Origin: an uncultured Candidatus Saccharibacteria bacterium
GTDB taxonomy: Bacteria; Patescibacteriota; Saccharimonadia; Saccharimonadales; Saccharimonadaceae
Length of the DNA stretch: 36,386 nt
Assembly: GCA_934717805.1 (NCBI GenBank)
Contig: CAKUZG010000006.1
Coordinates: 1-36,386 of the forward strand
Direction: 5' to 3'
Below are positions 14,060-19,771 of this stretch, piece after piece. The notes under the pieces were generated by a model. The model searched no databases. It saw only the letters and a list, made by a program, of their open reading frames with translations, and was not told where the DNA came from. Numbering within the stretch: position 1 is the first letter of the stretch; the number at the start of each line of letters is the position of its first letter. The translations under genes and the position numbers were made by a program.

Positions 14060-14455
14060 ATGAATCAACAATTTTTCTTACAGGAAGCACTTCTTCAGGC
14101 AATTCAAAGAAAATCAGAATTAAGATTCGAATCAGGCGGAAATAAGGTTATATATGTAAAACCAGATTCAGCATATGATATAAACAAGGAGAAGGTTGAG
14201 GTTCGAGGTTCTGCAGAGATTGTTTATCTTGAGGGTAAATCTCCAAATCGATTTATTTCAAGAAAAGAGGTTACTCAAATCTGTTTGTGGGTTGATAAAA
14301 ATTTCAAAGTACAGAGGGCAATAATGGGAAATAAAATTTCACCAAGAATTGAAGAAACTCTCGAAGTACCACGGGATTTTCTCGGTAAAAACCCGCTTCA
14401 AAGCAAAGAAGATCTTGAAACTCCACCATTTTATAAGAATAAACACACCTTATAG
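14060..14455 (+). CDS. Hypothetical protein, 131 aa
   Basis: Not recognised. It begins with a Gln-rich amphipathic helix (MNQQFFLQEALLQAIQRK) and continues as a soluble beta-rich sequence with charged residues; no signal peptide, membrane segment or metal motif is seen. ATG 14060 is chosen because a perfect AGGAGG lies 7 bases upstream. The perfect consensus promoter, perfect SD site and separate terminator suggest high expression, which is unusual for a small unknown gene. Confidence 0.75.
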   Translation: MNQQFFLQEALLQAIQRKSELRFESGGNKVIYVKPDSAYDINKEKVEVRGSAEIVYLEGKSPNRFISRKEVTQICLWVDKNFKVQRAIMGNKISPRIEETLEVPRDFLGKNPLQSKEDLETPPFYKNKHTL

Positions 14456-14457
14456 TT

Positions 14458-14482
14458 AAAGTCGCAAAATGCGGCTTTTTTA
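14458..14482 (+). terminator. Terminator of the 14060 gene
   Basis: AAAGTCGCA-AAA-TGCGGCTTT followed by Ts (one G-U pair). Confidence 0.8.
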
Positions 14483-14494
14483 ATGCGCTCAAGC

Positions 14495-14523
14495 TTGCAG
14501 TTTTAAGATTAATATTATAAAAT
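14495..14523 (+). promoter_or_regulatory. Promoter of the 14578 gene
   Basis: TTGCAG (14495-14500), 17-base spacer, TAAAAT (14518-14523). Start point near 14530. Confidence 0.55.
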
Positions 14524-14530
14524 TTTATTG

Positions 14531-14566
14531 ATAAGCTTCTCGGTTCGCCGAAATACAAAAGCTTAT
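14531..14566 (+). promoter_or_regulatory. Hairpin at the 5' end of the 14578 mRNA
   Basis: Outer stem ATAAGCTT/AAGCTTAT (14531-14538 with 14559-14566) with an inner CGG-TTCG-CCG tetraloop hairpin. It starts at the predicted transcription start and ends directly before the GGAGG SD site, so it may stabilise the mRNA or control access to the SD site. Confidence 0.5.
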
Positions 14567-14577
14567 GGAGGTTCGTT

Positions 14578-14922
14578 ATGAACATTTTTATAAAATCAAT
14601 CGATCAAGCCGTAAGCGAAAAACAGCTTTCGGCAAAAATCGAACAAGCACAAGCTGTAAAGATTGAAGGATCACCCGCGAAAGAGGTTATCGAAAAAATC
14701 GAAGACCTTCTAGACGGAAAAGAATCGTTCGAATTTGTAGCAGGACTAAATATCTTTAGTGAAACAATGATTAAACTTGTAGAAATTTTAGATATTTTTG
14801 AAAAATGCGGCTTAAACGATGCCGCATACTATTACTCAATTAGATGCGAAGAGGATATTTATGAGTTTTATTGTCAAGCAGGCAAAAATCTCAGAATTTA
14901 CAAAAATCGCATCAAGTCTTAA
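14578..14922 (+). CDS. Hypothetical protein, 114 aa
   Basis: Not recognised. A mostly helical soluble protein (KQLSAKIEQAQAVKIE, then VIEKIEDLLDGKESFEFV and MIKLVEILDIFEKCGLNDAAYYYS) with a Cys/Tyr-rich C-terminal part. A GGAGG SD site stands 7 bases before the ATG. It is a single-gene unit with its own promoter, leader hairpin and terminator. Confidence 0.75.
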   Translation: MNIFIKSIDQAVSEKQLSAKIEQAQAVKIEGSPAKEVIEKIEDLLDGKESFEFVAGLNIFSETMIKLVEILDIFEKCGLNDAAYYYSIRCEEDIYEFYCQAGKNLRIYKNRIKS

Positions 14923-14945
14923 CCTCGCTTACCTGCGGGGTTTTA
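14921..14945 (+). terminator. Terminator of the 14578 gene
   Basis: AACCTCGC-TTACCT-GCGGGGTT followed by Ts. The stem includes the last bases of the stop codon. Confidence 0.75.
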
Positions 14946-14947
14946 TA

Positions 14948-14975
14948 TTGATTTTTAGCAAAAAAATGGTATAAT
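14948..14975 (+). promoter_or_regulatory. Promoter of the 14982 transcript
   Basis: TTGATT (14948-14953), 16-base spacer, extended -10 TGG-TATAAT (-10 at 14970-14975). Start point near 14982. Confidence 0.65.
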
Positions 14976-15023
14976 AGCAAAACGCTCGTCTTGAGTAGTA
15001 CTTTCAGAAAAGAGGTGAAAAAA

Positions 15024-15086
15024 ATGTCAAGCTTCAGTATAAGTGGCCCCGCATTGAAGCAGCTCCAGGATTTAACGAAGGGATAA
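15024..15086 (+). CDS. Mini-ORF 1, 20 aa
   Basis: The 20-codon frame MSSFSISGPALKQLQDLTKG is preceded by AGAGGTG as SD site at good spacing. The peptide is not recognised. Its stop codon lies inside the loop of the GAAGG/CCTTC hairpin. A protein-like frame shifted by -1 overlaps it and runs on to 15211. Confidence 0.4.
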   Translation: MSSFSISGPALKQLQDLTKG

Positions 15087-15121
15087 TCCTTCAGGAACCT
15101 TTACCAAGGAGAGGGCAAATC

Positions 15122-15211
15122 ATGTTTGGGGTTATATTCAAGCATATTGCTAACCAAGCAGAACACAAACCTATTTTCGCTTTCAAAGCGCTGGCCAGGT
15201 TTACGATGTAG
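15122..15211 (+). CDS. Mini-ORF 2, 29 aa
   Basis: A 29-codon frame starting MFGVIFKHIANQ, basic and amphipathic, with a strong SD site (AAGGAGAGG). The same frame is open upstream to about 15010 without a start codon (reading KWPRIEAAPGFNEGIILQEP), so it may be the remainder of a longer, frameshifted peptide. Confidence 0.4.
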   Translation: MFGVIFKHIANQAEHKPIFAFKALARFTM

Positions 15212-15263
15212 ACATCATTGCAAATTCACTTACAATTTACAGGATGAAATAGCCACCCTAAAC

Positions 15264-15287
15264 AAACCCTCAAAATGAGGGTTTTTA
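15264..15287 (+). terminator. Terminator of the 14982 transcript
   Basis: AAACCCTCA-AAA-TGAGGGTTT followed by Ts. Confidence 0.8.
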
Positions 15288-15289
15288 TA

Positions 15290-15318
15290 TTGATTTTTTT
15301 ATTTTTTTATGATACAAT
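15290..15318 (+). promoter_or_regulatory. Promoter of rplJ-rplL
   Basis: TTGATT (15290-15295), 17-base spacer, extended -10 TGA-TACAAT (-10 at 15313-15318). Start point near 15325, at the beginning of the L10 leader. Confidence 0.65.
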
Positions 15319-15324
15319 ATGAAA

Positions 15325-15480
15325 AGTTGCCAGAGACAGTAGCCGCCTCGCGTTAGCCAGGCTTAATCCGCTACCGAGGAGAATACTTTTTCTATTAATC
15401 TGCCAACGAGTTTTGAAGGGAGGCTTTCAAAACGCCAGAATCTTAACAATTAGGTCGAAAAATACTAACCAAAAAAGGAG
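15325..15480 (+). promoter_or_regulatory. Ribosomal protein L10 leader RNA
   Basis: The sequence has the conserved L10-leader core: GCCAGAGACAGTAG at the start, then GGCTTAATCCGCTACCGAGG, and a later CTGCCAACGAG stretch before the rplJ SD site. In many bacteria the L10-(L12)4 complex binds this kink-turn-containing RNA and represses rplJL. The position, directly after the promoter and before rplJ, fits. The tail (15405-15480) can form further pairing with a GAAGGGAGG stretch. Confidence 0.85.
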
Positions 15481-15485
15481 TTTTT

Positions 15486-15995
15486 ATGGCATTATCACGC
15501 GATAAAAAGAACCAATTGGTTGCTGAATTAAGCGCCGCTCTAAAAGACGCAAAAATGACAGCTTTTGCTGAATATAAAGGTTTGACAGTTGCCGACCTTC
15601 AGGAACTTCGAAAAGAAGCTCGTGAAGCTGGCGTTCAAATTAAAGTTGTAAAAAACCGCCTAGTGCGAGTTGCGATGCAAGAAGTTGAAACTCTAAAAGA
15701 ATCTGATACTTCTGCATTAAAAGGTCAACTTGTTTACGCAATTTCAAGCGAAGACGAGATTGCCGCTGCACAAGTTTTGGGTAAATTTGCAAAAACTCAC
15801 CCAGAATTAAAACTCGTTGGTGCTTTTGCCGACAACGGCGACGTAATGGACACTGCAACTGTTACAACACTTTCAGAACTTCCAAGCAAAGACCAACTTA
15901 TCGGTCAAATCGTGGATACACTTCTTTCGCCAATCAACGCGATTACTGGTGGTCTTACAAACGAAGATTTGGAATTTCGAAAAGCAACCAATTAA
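15486..15995 (+). CDS. rplJ: 50S ribosomal protein L10
   Basis: A 169-residue L10. The N-terminal rRNA-binding domain starts MALSRDKKNQLVAELSAALK and contains FAEYKGLTVADLQELRKEAREAG and KVVKNRLVRVAM; the C-terminal helix that carries L7/L12 dimers follows (PINAITGGL). It forms the base of the ribosomal stalk. It has a GGAG SD site and is the first gene of the two-gene rplJ-rplL operon under L10-leader control. Confidence 0.96.
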   Translation: MALSRDKKNQLVAELSAALKDAKMTAFAEYKGLTVADLQELRKEAREAGVQIKVVKNRLVRVAMQEVETLKESDTSALKGQLVYAISSEDEIAAAQVLGKFAKTHPELKLVGAFADNGDVMDTATVTTLSELPSKDQLIGQIVDTLLSPINAITGGLTNEDLEFRKATN

Positions 15996-16039
15996 TTTAT
16001 TTTAAGATATTAACTATTTAATTTTTAAAGGAGTCGAAA

Positions 16040-16405
16040 ATGGCTGACATTAAAAAATTGGCTGAAGAATTGGTAAAATTGACTATTCTTGAAGCTAACG
16101 AATTGAAAGAACACCTCAAAGAGGAATACGGAATCGAGCCAGCTGCTGTTGCTGTTGCCGCTACTGCCGGTGCTGCTGATGCTGCTGACGAAAAAACAGA
16201 ATTTACAGTTACTTTGAAAGACGCTGGTGCTCAAAAAGTTGCTGTTATTAAAGCAGTTAAAGAAATCACAGGTCTTGGACTTGGTGAAGCTAAAGCTATC
16301 GTTGACGGTGCTCCAGCACCAGTTAAAGAAAAAGTTTCTAAAGATGAAGCTGAAGAAGCTAAAAAGAAACTTGAAGAAGCTGGCGCAACTGTTGAGCTTG
16401 CTTAA
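16040..16405 (+). CDS. rplL: 50S ribosomal protein L7/L12
   Basis: A 121-residue stalk protein. The N-terminal dimerisation domain is followed by an Ala-rich hinge (AAVAVAATAGAADAADEK) and the factor-binding C-terminal domain (EFTVTLKDAGAQKVAVIKAVKEITGLGLGEAKAIVD). The SD site AAAGGAG precedes the ATG. It lies 44 bases after rplJ and is followed by a terminator. Confidence 0.97.
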   Translation: MADIKKLAEELVKLTILEANELKEHLKEEYGIEPAAVAVAATAGAADAADEKTEFTVTLKDAGAQKVAVIKAVKEITGLGLGEAKAIVDGAPAPVKEKVSKDEAEEAKKKLEEAGATVELA

Positions 16406-16444
16406 TTTTAATATAAAACTAATCGACCTAATTTAAGATTTTCG

Positions 16445-16478
16445 AAAATCGCTCAGAACATGGGCGATTTTTGTTTTT
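16445..16478 (+). terminator. Terminator of rplJ-rplL
   Basis: Nine-pair stem AAATCGCTC/GGGCGATTT (16446-16454 with 16462-16470), then TTTTGTTTTTG. Confidence 0.8.
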
Positions 16479-16498
16479 GTAAAAATATGTTGTAGCTA

Positions 16499-16527
16499 TT
16501 GACTTTATCGTGTTATTATGTTATTAT
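16499..16527 (+). promoter_or_regulatory. Promoter of the 16589 gene
   Basis: TTGACT (16499-16504), 17-base spacer, extended -10 TGT-TATTAT (-10 at 16522-16527). Same -35, spacer and -10 as the promoter at 35972. Start point about 16534. Confidence 0.75.
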
Positions 16528-16541
16528 GTTGACCTAGAGTT

Positions 16542-16575
16542 TGAGATGACTTTAGGCGAAGGTTATAAAATCTCA
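16542..16575 (+). promoter_or_regulatory. Leader stem of the 16589 mRNA
   Basis: TGAGAT (16542-16547) can pair with ATCTCA (16570-16575), immediately upstream of the AAAGGA SD site. An alternative CCTA/TAGG pairing overlaps it. Confidence 0.35.
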
Positions 16576-16588
16576 TCAAAGGAATCTT

Positions 16589-17089
16589 ATGGAGAAAAAC
16601 TTAAACAAATCAAAAACTCAACAATATCTTTTAGATAACGCTTATGCCGAATGGGCGTTAAACGCAAATAAAGGTTTTCGAAATCAACCGTCTTATAACG
16701 AATATTTTACACTAGAGTCTTCACCAGAAAATGTTAAAAAAGCAATAGATGATCTAGATTTATCAAATCTTACTCTCATTGATGAAGAGCAGCTGAATGA
16801 TAGTTATGATCCAAATTTGGCACATGACGGTGGTGGCTATGATCAACCCTATGAATTATATTCCGATGGAAGATATAAAATTGAAAGCCAAGACCTTAAT
16901 GTAGGTGATTTCGGGATAGGCAATCAACATCTGACAATTTATAGCGATAACGTTGAAGTGGCGAGTGCGCATCATTTTGATCTCGAAACAGAAGAACAGG
17001 GTTACAGTGAAGAACTCGAAACTATTTTATGGGCACGAGATATCCTTAGAAACCAACTAAACCGCAAAAATAACAAAATAGAAGAATAA
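16589..17089 (+). CDS. Hypothetical protein, 166 aa
   Basis: Not recognised. An acidic soluble protein rich in Asp, Glu, Asn and Tyr. The first ~30 residues are helical and Gln/Asn-rich (TQQYLLDNAYAEWALNANKG). A middle section has Tyr/Gly-rich turns (DGGGYDQPYELYSDGRYKIE), and the last ~30 residues are a charged helix. No signal peptide or membrane segment. It has its own strong promoter, SD site and terminator. The promoter type is shared with the surface-protein gene at 36095, which might mean joint regulation. Confidence 0.75.
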   Translation: MEKNLNKSKTQQYLLDNAYAEWALNANKGFRNQPSYNEYFTLESSPENVKKAIDDLDLSNLTLIDEEQLNDSYDPNLAHDGGGYDQPYELYSDGRYKIESQDLNVGDFGIGNQHLTIYSDNVEVASAHHFDLETEEQGYSEELETILWARDILRNQLNRKNNKIEE

Positions 17090-17105
17090 TTATTCTTCTA
17101 TTTTT
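17075..17105. terminator. Bidirectional terminator between convergent genes
   Basis: A perfect 30-base palindrome (17075-17089 with 17090-17104), so the effective stem is about 13 pairs with an AATT loop. It has A- and T-runs on both ends. It overlaps the ends of both the 16589 gene and the pilin gene. Confidence 0.8.
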
Positions 17106-17643
17106 AATTGCTTTCTGAATCTATACAGTATCCCCAACCACTATTAGTGTGAACACTTTCAAGTTCAACTAATACCGCGATAGCTTTTGCTGGAATATCT
17201 CCACCATATTTTAAATAATATCCATCGCCATCACTTTTTTCACAAACCGTACCAAGAACAATATTCCAGCTACCTGGTTTATGATAATCACTTCCGAGTC
17301 GACTATATGTAACGGTTTGAATTGTAGTAGATCTATATGACCCAAAATCATCAATGTGGCCGTTTGGACGATCGTTTAAATACTGACTTTTATTCCAATA
17401 AGGTTTAAGTTTTGTCCAAGCATCATTATTTCCATTAAAAGGAGCTCTACCTCCGTTGTTGGTTTTAAATTGAATAACTGCGGCTAAAAGATTACGAGCA
17501 TCATTTTTTCTTGCCGTATCTCGTTGCGATCGAGAAAGAGCAGGGAGCGCAAGAAATACCATTAAAAATATCAGCCCAGCCACCGCAAGAACGAGCACAA
17601 CCTCGATAATTGTAAAACCTTTATTAAGTTTATGCTTTTTCAT
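17104..17643 (-). CDS. Type IV pilin-like protein
   Basis: A 179-residue class III-signal protein. A short basic leader (MKKHKLNKG) is cut before FTIIEVVLVLAVAG; Glu5 of the mature protein, needed for pilus assembly, is present. A hydrophobic helix of about 25 residues and a globular C-terminal domain follow, containing two cysteines (TVCEK and GYCID) that could form a disulfide. Saccharibacteria use type IV pili for motility and host contact. No assembly genes are nearby. ATG 17643 was chosen over an upstream ATG because the leader is then typical and the promoter predicts a leaderless mRNA. Confidence 0.85.
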   Translation of the reverse strand: MKKHKLNKGFTIIEVVLVLAVAGLIFLMVFLALPALSRSQRDTARKNDARNLLAAVIQFKTNNGGRAPFNGNNDAWTKLKPYWNKSQYLNDRPNGHIDDFGSYRSTTIQTVTYSRLGSDYHKPGSWNIVLGTVCEKSDGDGYYLKYGGDIPAKAIAVLVELESVHTNSGWGYCIDSESN

Positions 17644-17650
17644 AACCTTG

Positions 17651-17679
17651 ATTATAGCATGTTTAAAGTTAATGTTCAA
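17651..17679 (-). promoter_or_regulatory. Promoter of the pilin gene, leaderless
   Basis: On the minus strand: TTGAAC (17679-17674), 17-base spacer, extended -10 TGC-TATAAT (17656-17651). The expected start is 17644-17643, at the ATG. Confidence 0.7.
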
Positions 17680-17794
17680 GAACCGTTTTTTATTAATATA
17701 AACATAAGCATTTTTGTAAAAATTACATCATTCAATAGACAACAGATTAAAAATTGTGGAAAACTTAAAAAAAGCTTAAAATTACTAAAACATA

Positions 17795-17823
17795 TTGACT
17801 TTTTAAGTAATTCATGCTAAAAT
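17795..17823 (+). promoter_or_regulatory. Promoter of the 17871 gene
   Basis: TTGACT (17795-17800), 17-base spacer, extended -10 TGC-TAAAAT (-10 at 17818-17823). Start point about 17830. Confidence 0.7.
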
Positions 17824-17870
17824 CTAGAAGATAATATCAAAAGAAAACAGACAAGGAAAATGCGAGGAAT

Positions 17871-18389
17871 ATGTCTGAATTACCAGAAAAACAAGTAAAG
17901 CGGCTAAAAAGCTTGATTCAAGAAGCGGAAACGAATCTTGCTGCAGCTAAAGAACTACTGATCAGTATTAGTGGTGATGACAATACCGTAACAGCTCCGA
18001 GCACTTCAATAATCGAAAGTCCTCAGGGTAAAGTTATAGAAGGTGTATTTGATGGTCAAACAATGATTGGCCCGGATGGAAAAAACTATCCTGTTCCAGC
18101 GAACTATGCTTCAAAATCAAAGCTTGTGGAGGGCGATATTTTGAAGCTTACAATCAATGAAGACGGTGGTTTTATCTATAAACAAATCGGTCCCGTTCCG
18201 CGAAAACAAATCATCGGAACCCTTATTAATCACGACGGCTCATTTTTTGTGGAAGCTGGCGGAAATGAATACAAAGTCTTGCTTGCAAGCGTGACTTACT
18301 TCCGACTTCAAACTGGTGACCAAGTTACTATCATTATCCCTGAAGACAATACAGATACAACTTGGGCTGCAGTTGAAGCCTCATTCTAA
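17871..18389 (+). CDS. Conserved patescibacterial hypothetical protein
   Basis: A 172-residue protein. An N-terminal coiled coil of about 35 residues (EKQVKRLKSLIQEAETNLAA) is followed by a linker and a beta-rich domain: VIEGVFDGQTMIGPDGK, YPVPANYASKSKLVEGD, then YKQIGPVPRKQIIGTL and a second barrel-like repeat. I recall similar proteins in other CPR genomes, annotated only as hypothetical. The tandem beta domains look like small nucleic-acid- or ligand-binding barrels, but this is inference. Clear promoter, SD site (GAGGA) and terminator make it a single-gene unit. Confidence 0.8.
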   Translation: MSELPEKQVKRLKSLIQEAETNLAAAKELLISISGDDNTVTAPSTSIIESPQGKVIEGVFDGQTMIGPDGKNYPVPANYASKSKLVEGDILKLTINEDGGFIYKQIGPVPRKQIIGTLINHDGSFFVEAGGNEYKVLLASVTYFRLQTGDQVTIIIPEDNTDTTWAAVEASF

Positions 18390-18414
18390 AAAATTTGAGA
18401 GATTTATATTAGTT

Positions 18415-18453
18415 AAAAATTGTGCGAATCTATTGCGAGGTCGCACAATTTTT
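18415..18453 (+). terminator. Terminator of the 17871 gene
   Basis: Perfect 13-pair stem (18415-18427 with 18441-18453) with A/T ends. Confidence 0.85.
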
Positions 18454-18564
18454 AATTTATACAAAAAACTTGTTAATCTTAAATGCTTATGTTAAAATAT
18501 TTAAGAATTAATATTAACCTTAAGCACATTGACAATAACCATAATTATTTTAATATTATAACAT

Positions 18565-18609
18565 AAAAAACCGCCTAAGCACGGGTGGGCATCGCTTAGA
18601 CGGTTTTTT
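18565..18609. terminator. Bidirectional terminator hairpin
   Basis: A 16-base arm (18565-18580) pairs with 18594-18609 with one C-A mismatch: ACCGCCTAAGC/GCTTAGACGGT plus A/T tails. It works in both directions by sequence. The loop (ACGGGTGGGC) can pair with GCACCCG at 18621-18627. Confidence 0.75.
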
Positions 18610-18660
18610 ATCTCTTCGACGCACCCGCTAAGGCTCGAAAAAAAATCGAAGCTGAAAACC
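18565..18660 (-). ncRNA. Candidate minus-strand small RNA
   Basis: On the minus strand an extended -10 (TGG-TAAAAT, 18672-18667) precedes about 95 bases that include an AGCTTCGA/TCGAAG stem with a T-rich loop and end in the strong terminator at 18609-18565. No reading frame with a start and SD site fits. No known RNA family is recognised. The -35 is weak. Confidence 0.35.
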
Positions 18661-18704
18661 CACCAAATTTTACCATAGGGTTCGCCGGTCAAAGAGGTTA
18701 TTAT

Positions 18705-18769
18705 GTGCAATATCAAGATTCTTATTATAAAAAAGGAGGGGTAAAGAATTATTCAGATATATATTGCAC
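18705..18769. repeat. Nested inverted repeat
   Basis: GTGCAATAT (18705-18713) and ATATTGCAC (18761-18769) are perfect complements. Inside them ATTCTT pairs with AAGAAT. The internal loop displays GGAGGGG, the best SD-like word of the region, with no gene behind it. It could be a structured RNA or a binding site. Confidence 0.4.
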
Positions 18770-18877
18770 ACTATAACGAATAGATAGAAGTTTCATTGAC
18801 AAATTTTTAAAATATTTTATCAATCTTTAATATATTATCATAAATTATGTTTTATGTCAATACTATTTTATAATTTT

Positions 18878-19738
18878 ATGGAAATATTTCAAATAAACCT
18901 TTCAGATTATGATTATTTAAGAGATCTACCACATATACCAGATCCTCCAAAAAAACTTTTTCTAAGAGGTAACCTACCGTCAAAAAGGGTAAAAACTGTG
19001 GCAATTGTTGGAACGCGCAAACCAAGCGCATACGGACGCGAAATTGCCACAAAAGTTGCAAGTGAGTGCGCAAAAAACGGTATTGTGGTTGTTAGCGGCT
19101 TAGCTCTAGGTATTGATTCTATTGCTCATAAAGCTGCGATTGATGCTGGAGGAATAACTCTTGCAGTTTTAGCGAATGGTGTTGATAAAATTTATCCTCG
19201 TTCTCATGAAAGCCTGGGTCAAAAAATCCTCCAAACAAACGGAGCGATATTGAGTGAATATCCAAACGAAACACCAGCTCGACCATGGCAGTTTTTAGCA
19301 CGTAACCGAATAGTTTCAGGGCTTGCAGATGCTGTTGTTATTGTTGAAGCTGCATCTAGAAGTGGAACACTTTCAACAGCCAATCATGCGCTAGATCAAG
19401 GTAAAGAAATTTTTGCTGTTCCAGGAAATATAACATCACCGCTTTCTGCGGGATGTAACCAATTAATTAAAAATGGCGCTAACCCTTTAACTTCGATAGA
19501 AGACTTACTTGATTTTCTAATTCCAGATCGTTTCGAAAAACAAATTAAACTCTTTAAAGGTGACACTCCTGAGGAAAATATAATTCTAGAACTACTTTCA
19601 AAAAACGGAACAACTTCAAGTGACGAAATAATTAAGCAAACAAAACTTTCTGCCAGTGAGTTTAATCAAACAATCACAATGCTTGAAATTAAAGGTCTAG
19701 TTTCAAACAGTGGTAGCGAAAAATGGAGTTTAAAGTAG
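18878..19738 (+). CDS. dprA: DNA processing protein DprA
   Basis: Binds incoming single-stranded DNA during natural transformation and loads RecA. A 286-residue protein starting MEIFQINLSDYDYLRDLPHIPDPPKKL, without the N-terminal SAM domain. The Rossmann core has VAIVGTRKPSAYGRE, VVSGLALGIDSIAHKAAI, LAVLANGVDKIYP and the RNRIVSGLADAVVIVEA segment with the SGTLSTANHAL and AVPGNI motifs. A C-terminal winged-helix-like domain (LSKNGTTSSDEIIKQTKLS) follows. The start is not secure: an ATG at 18854 adds eight residues. Its presence fits the competence reported for Saccharibacteria. Confidence 0.92.
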   Translation: MEIFQINLSDYDYLRDLPHIPDPPKKLFLRGNLPSKRVKTVAIVGTRKPSAYGREIATKVASECAKNGIVVVSGLALGIDSIAHKAAIDAGGITLAVLANGVDKIYPRSHESLGQKILQTNGAILSEYPNETPARPWQFLARNRIVSGLADAVVIVEAASRSGTLSTANHALDQGKEIFAVPGNITSPLSAGCNQLIKNGANPLTSIEDLLDFLIPDRFEKQIKLFKGDTPEENIILELLSKNGTTSSDEIIKQTKLSASEFNQTITMLEIKGLVSNSGSEKWSLK

Positions 19739-19755
19739 CTTTATAAAATTAAATA

Positions 19756-19764
19756 TGATATAAT
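19756..19764 (+). promoter_or_regulatory. Extended -10 of the GT39 gene, leaderless
   Basis: TGA-TATAAT with the last T at 19764. The expected start is 19771-19772, at the ATG. The AAAGG before the ATG would then lie upstream of the mRNA and not act as an SD site. The -35 is weak. Confidence 0.6.
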
Positions 19765-19771
19765 TAAAGGA

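Larger units (their letters stand above)
14982..15287 (+). ncRNA. Unassigned ~300 nt transcript with two mini-ORFs
   Basis: The stretch is bounded by the promoter at 14948 and the terminator at 15264 and contains no normal gene. It holds two SD-preceded mini-ORFs (15024 and 15122) and a local GAAGG/CCTTC hairpin (15077-15092). It could be a structured regulatory RNA, a pair of small peptides, or a frameshifted small gene. It does not match tmRNA, SRP RNA or RNase P RNA signatures that I know. Confidence 0.4.
18529..18877. other. Gene-free structured intergenic region
   Basis: About 350 bases without a convincing gene. It holds a TTGACA (18529-18534) with TAATAT 16 bases on, the bidirectional terminator at 18565, a possible minus-strand small RNA (18565-18660), and the large inverted repeat at 18705. 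A second TTGACA (18796-18801) and several AT-rich -10-like words lie before dprA, but the dprA promoter cannot be fixed. Confidence 0.4.

Noticed and set aside
14982..15287. tmRNA, SRP RNA or RNase P RNA
   Set aside because: The transcript lacks a tRNA-like end, the SRP GNAR-loop signature and the conserved RNase P core words.
18501..18716. A 71-codon minus-strand frame before dprA
   Set aside because: It runs through a strong terminator hairpin and shows no SD site or recognisable domain; structured RNA is the better reading.
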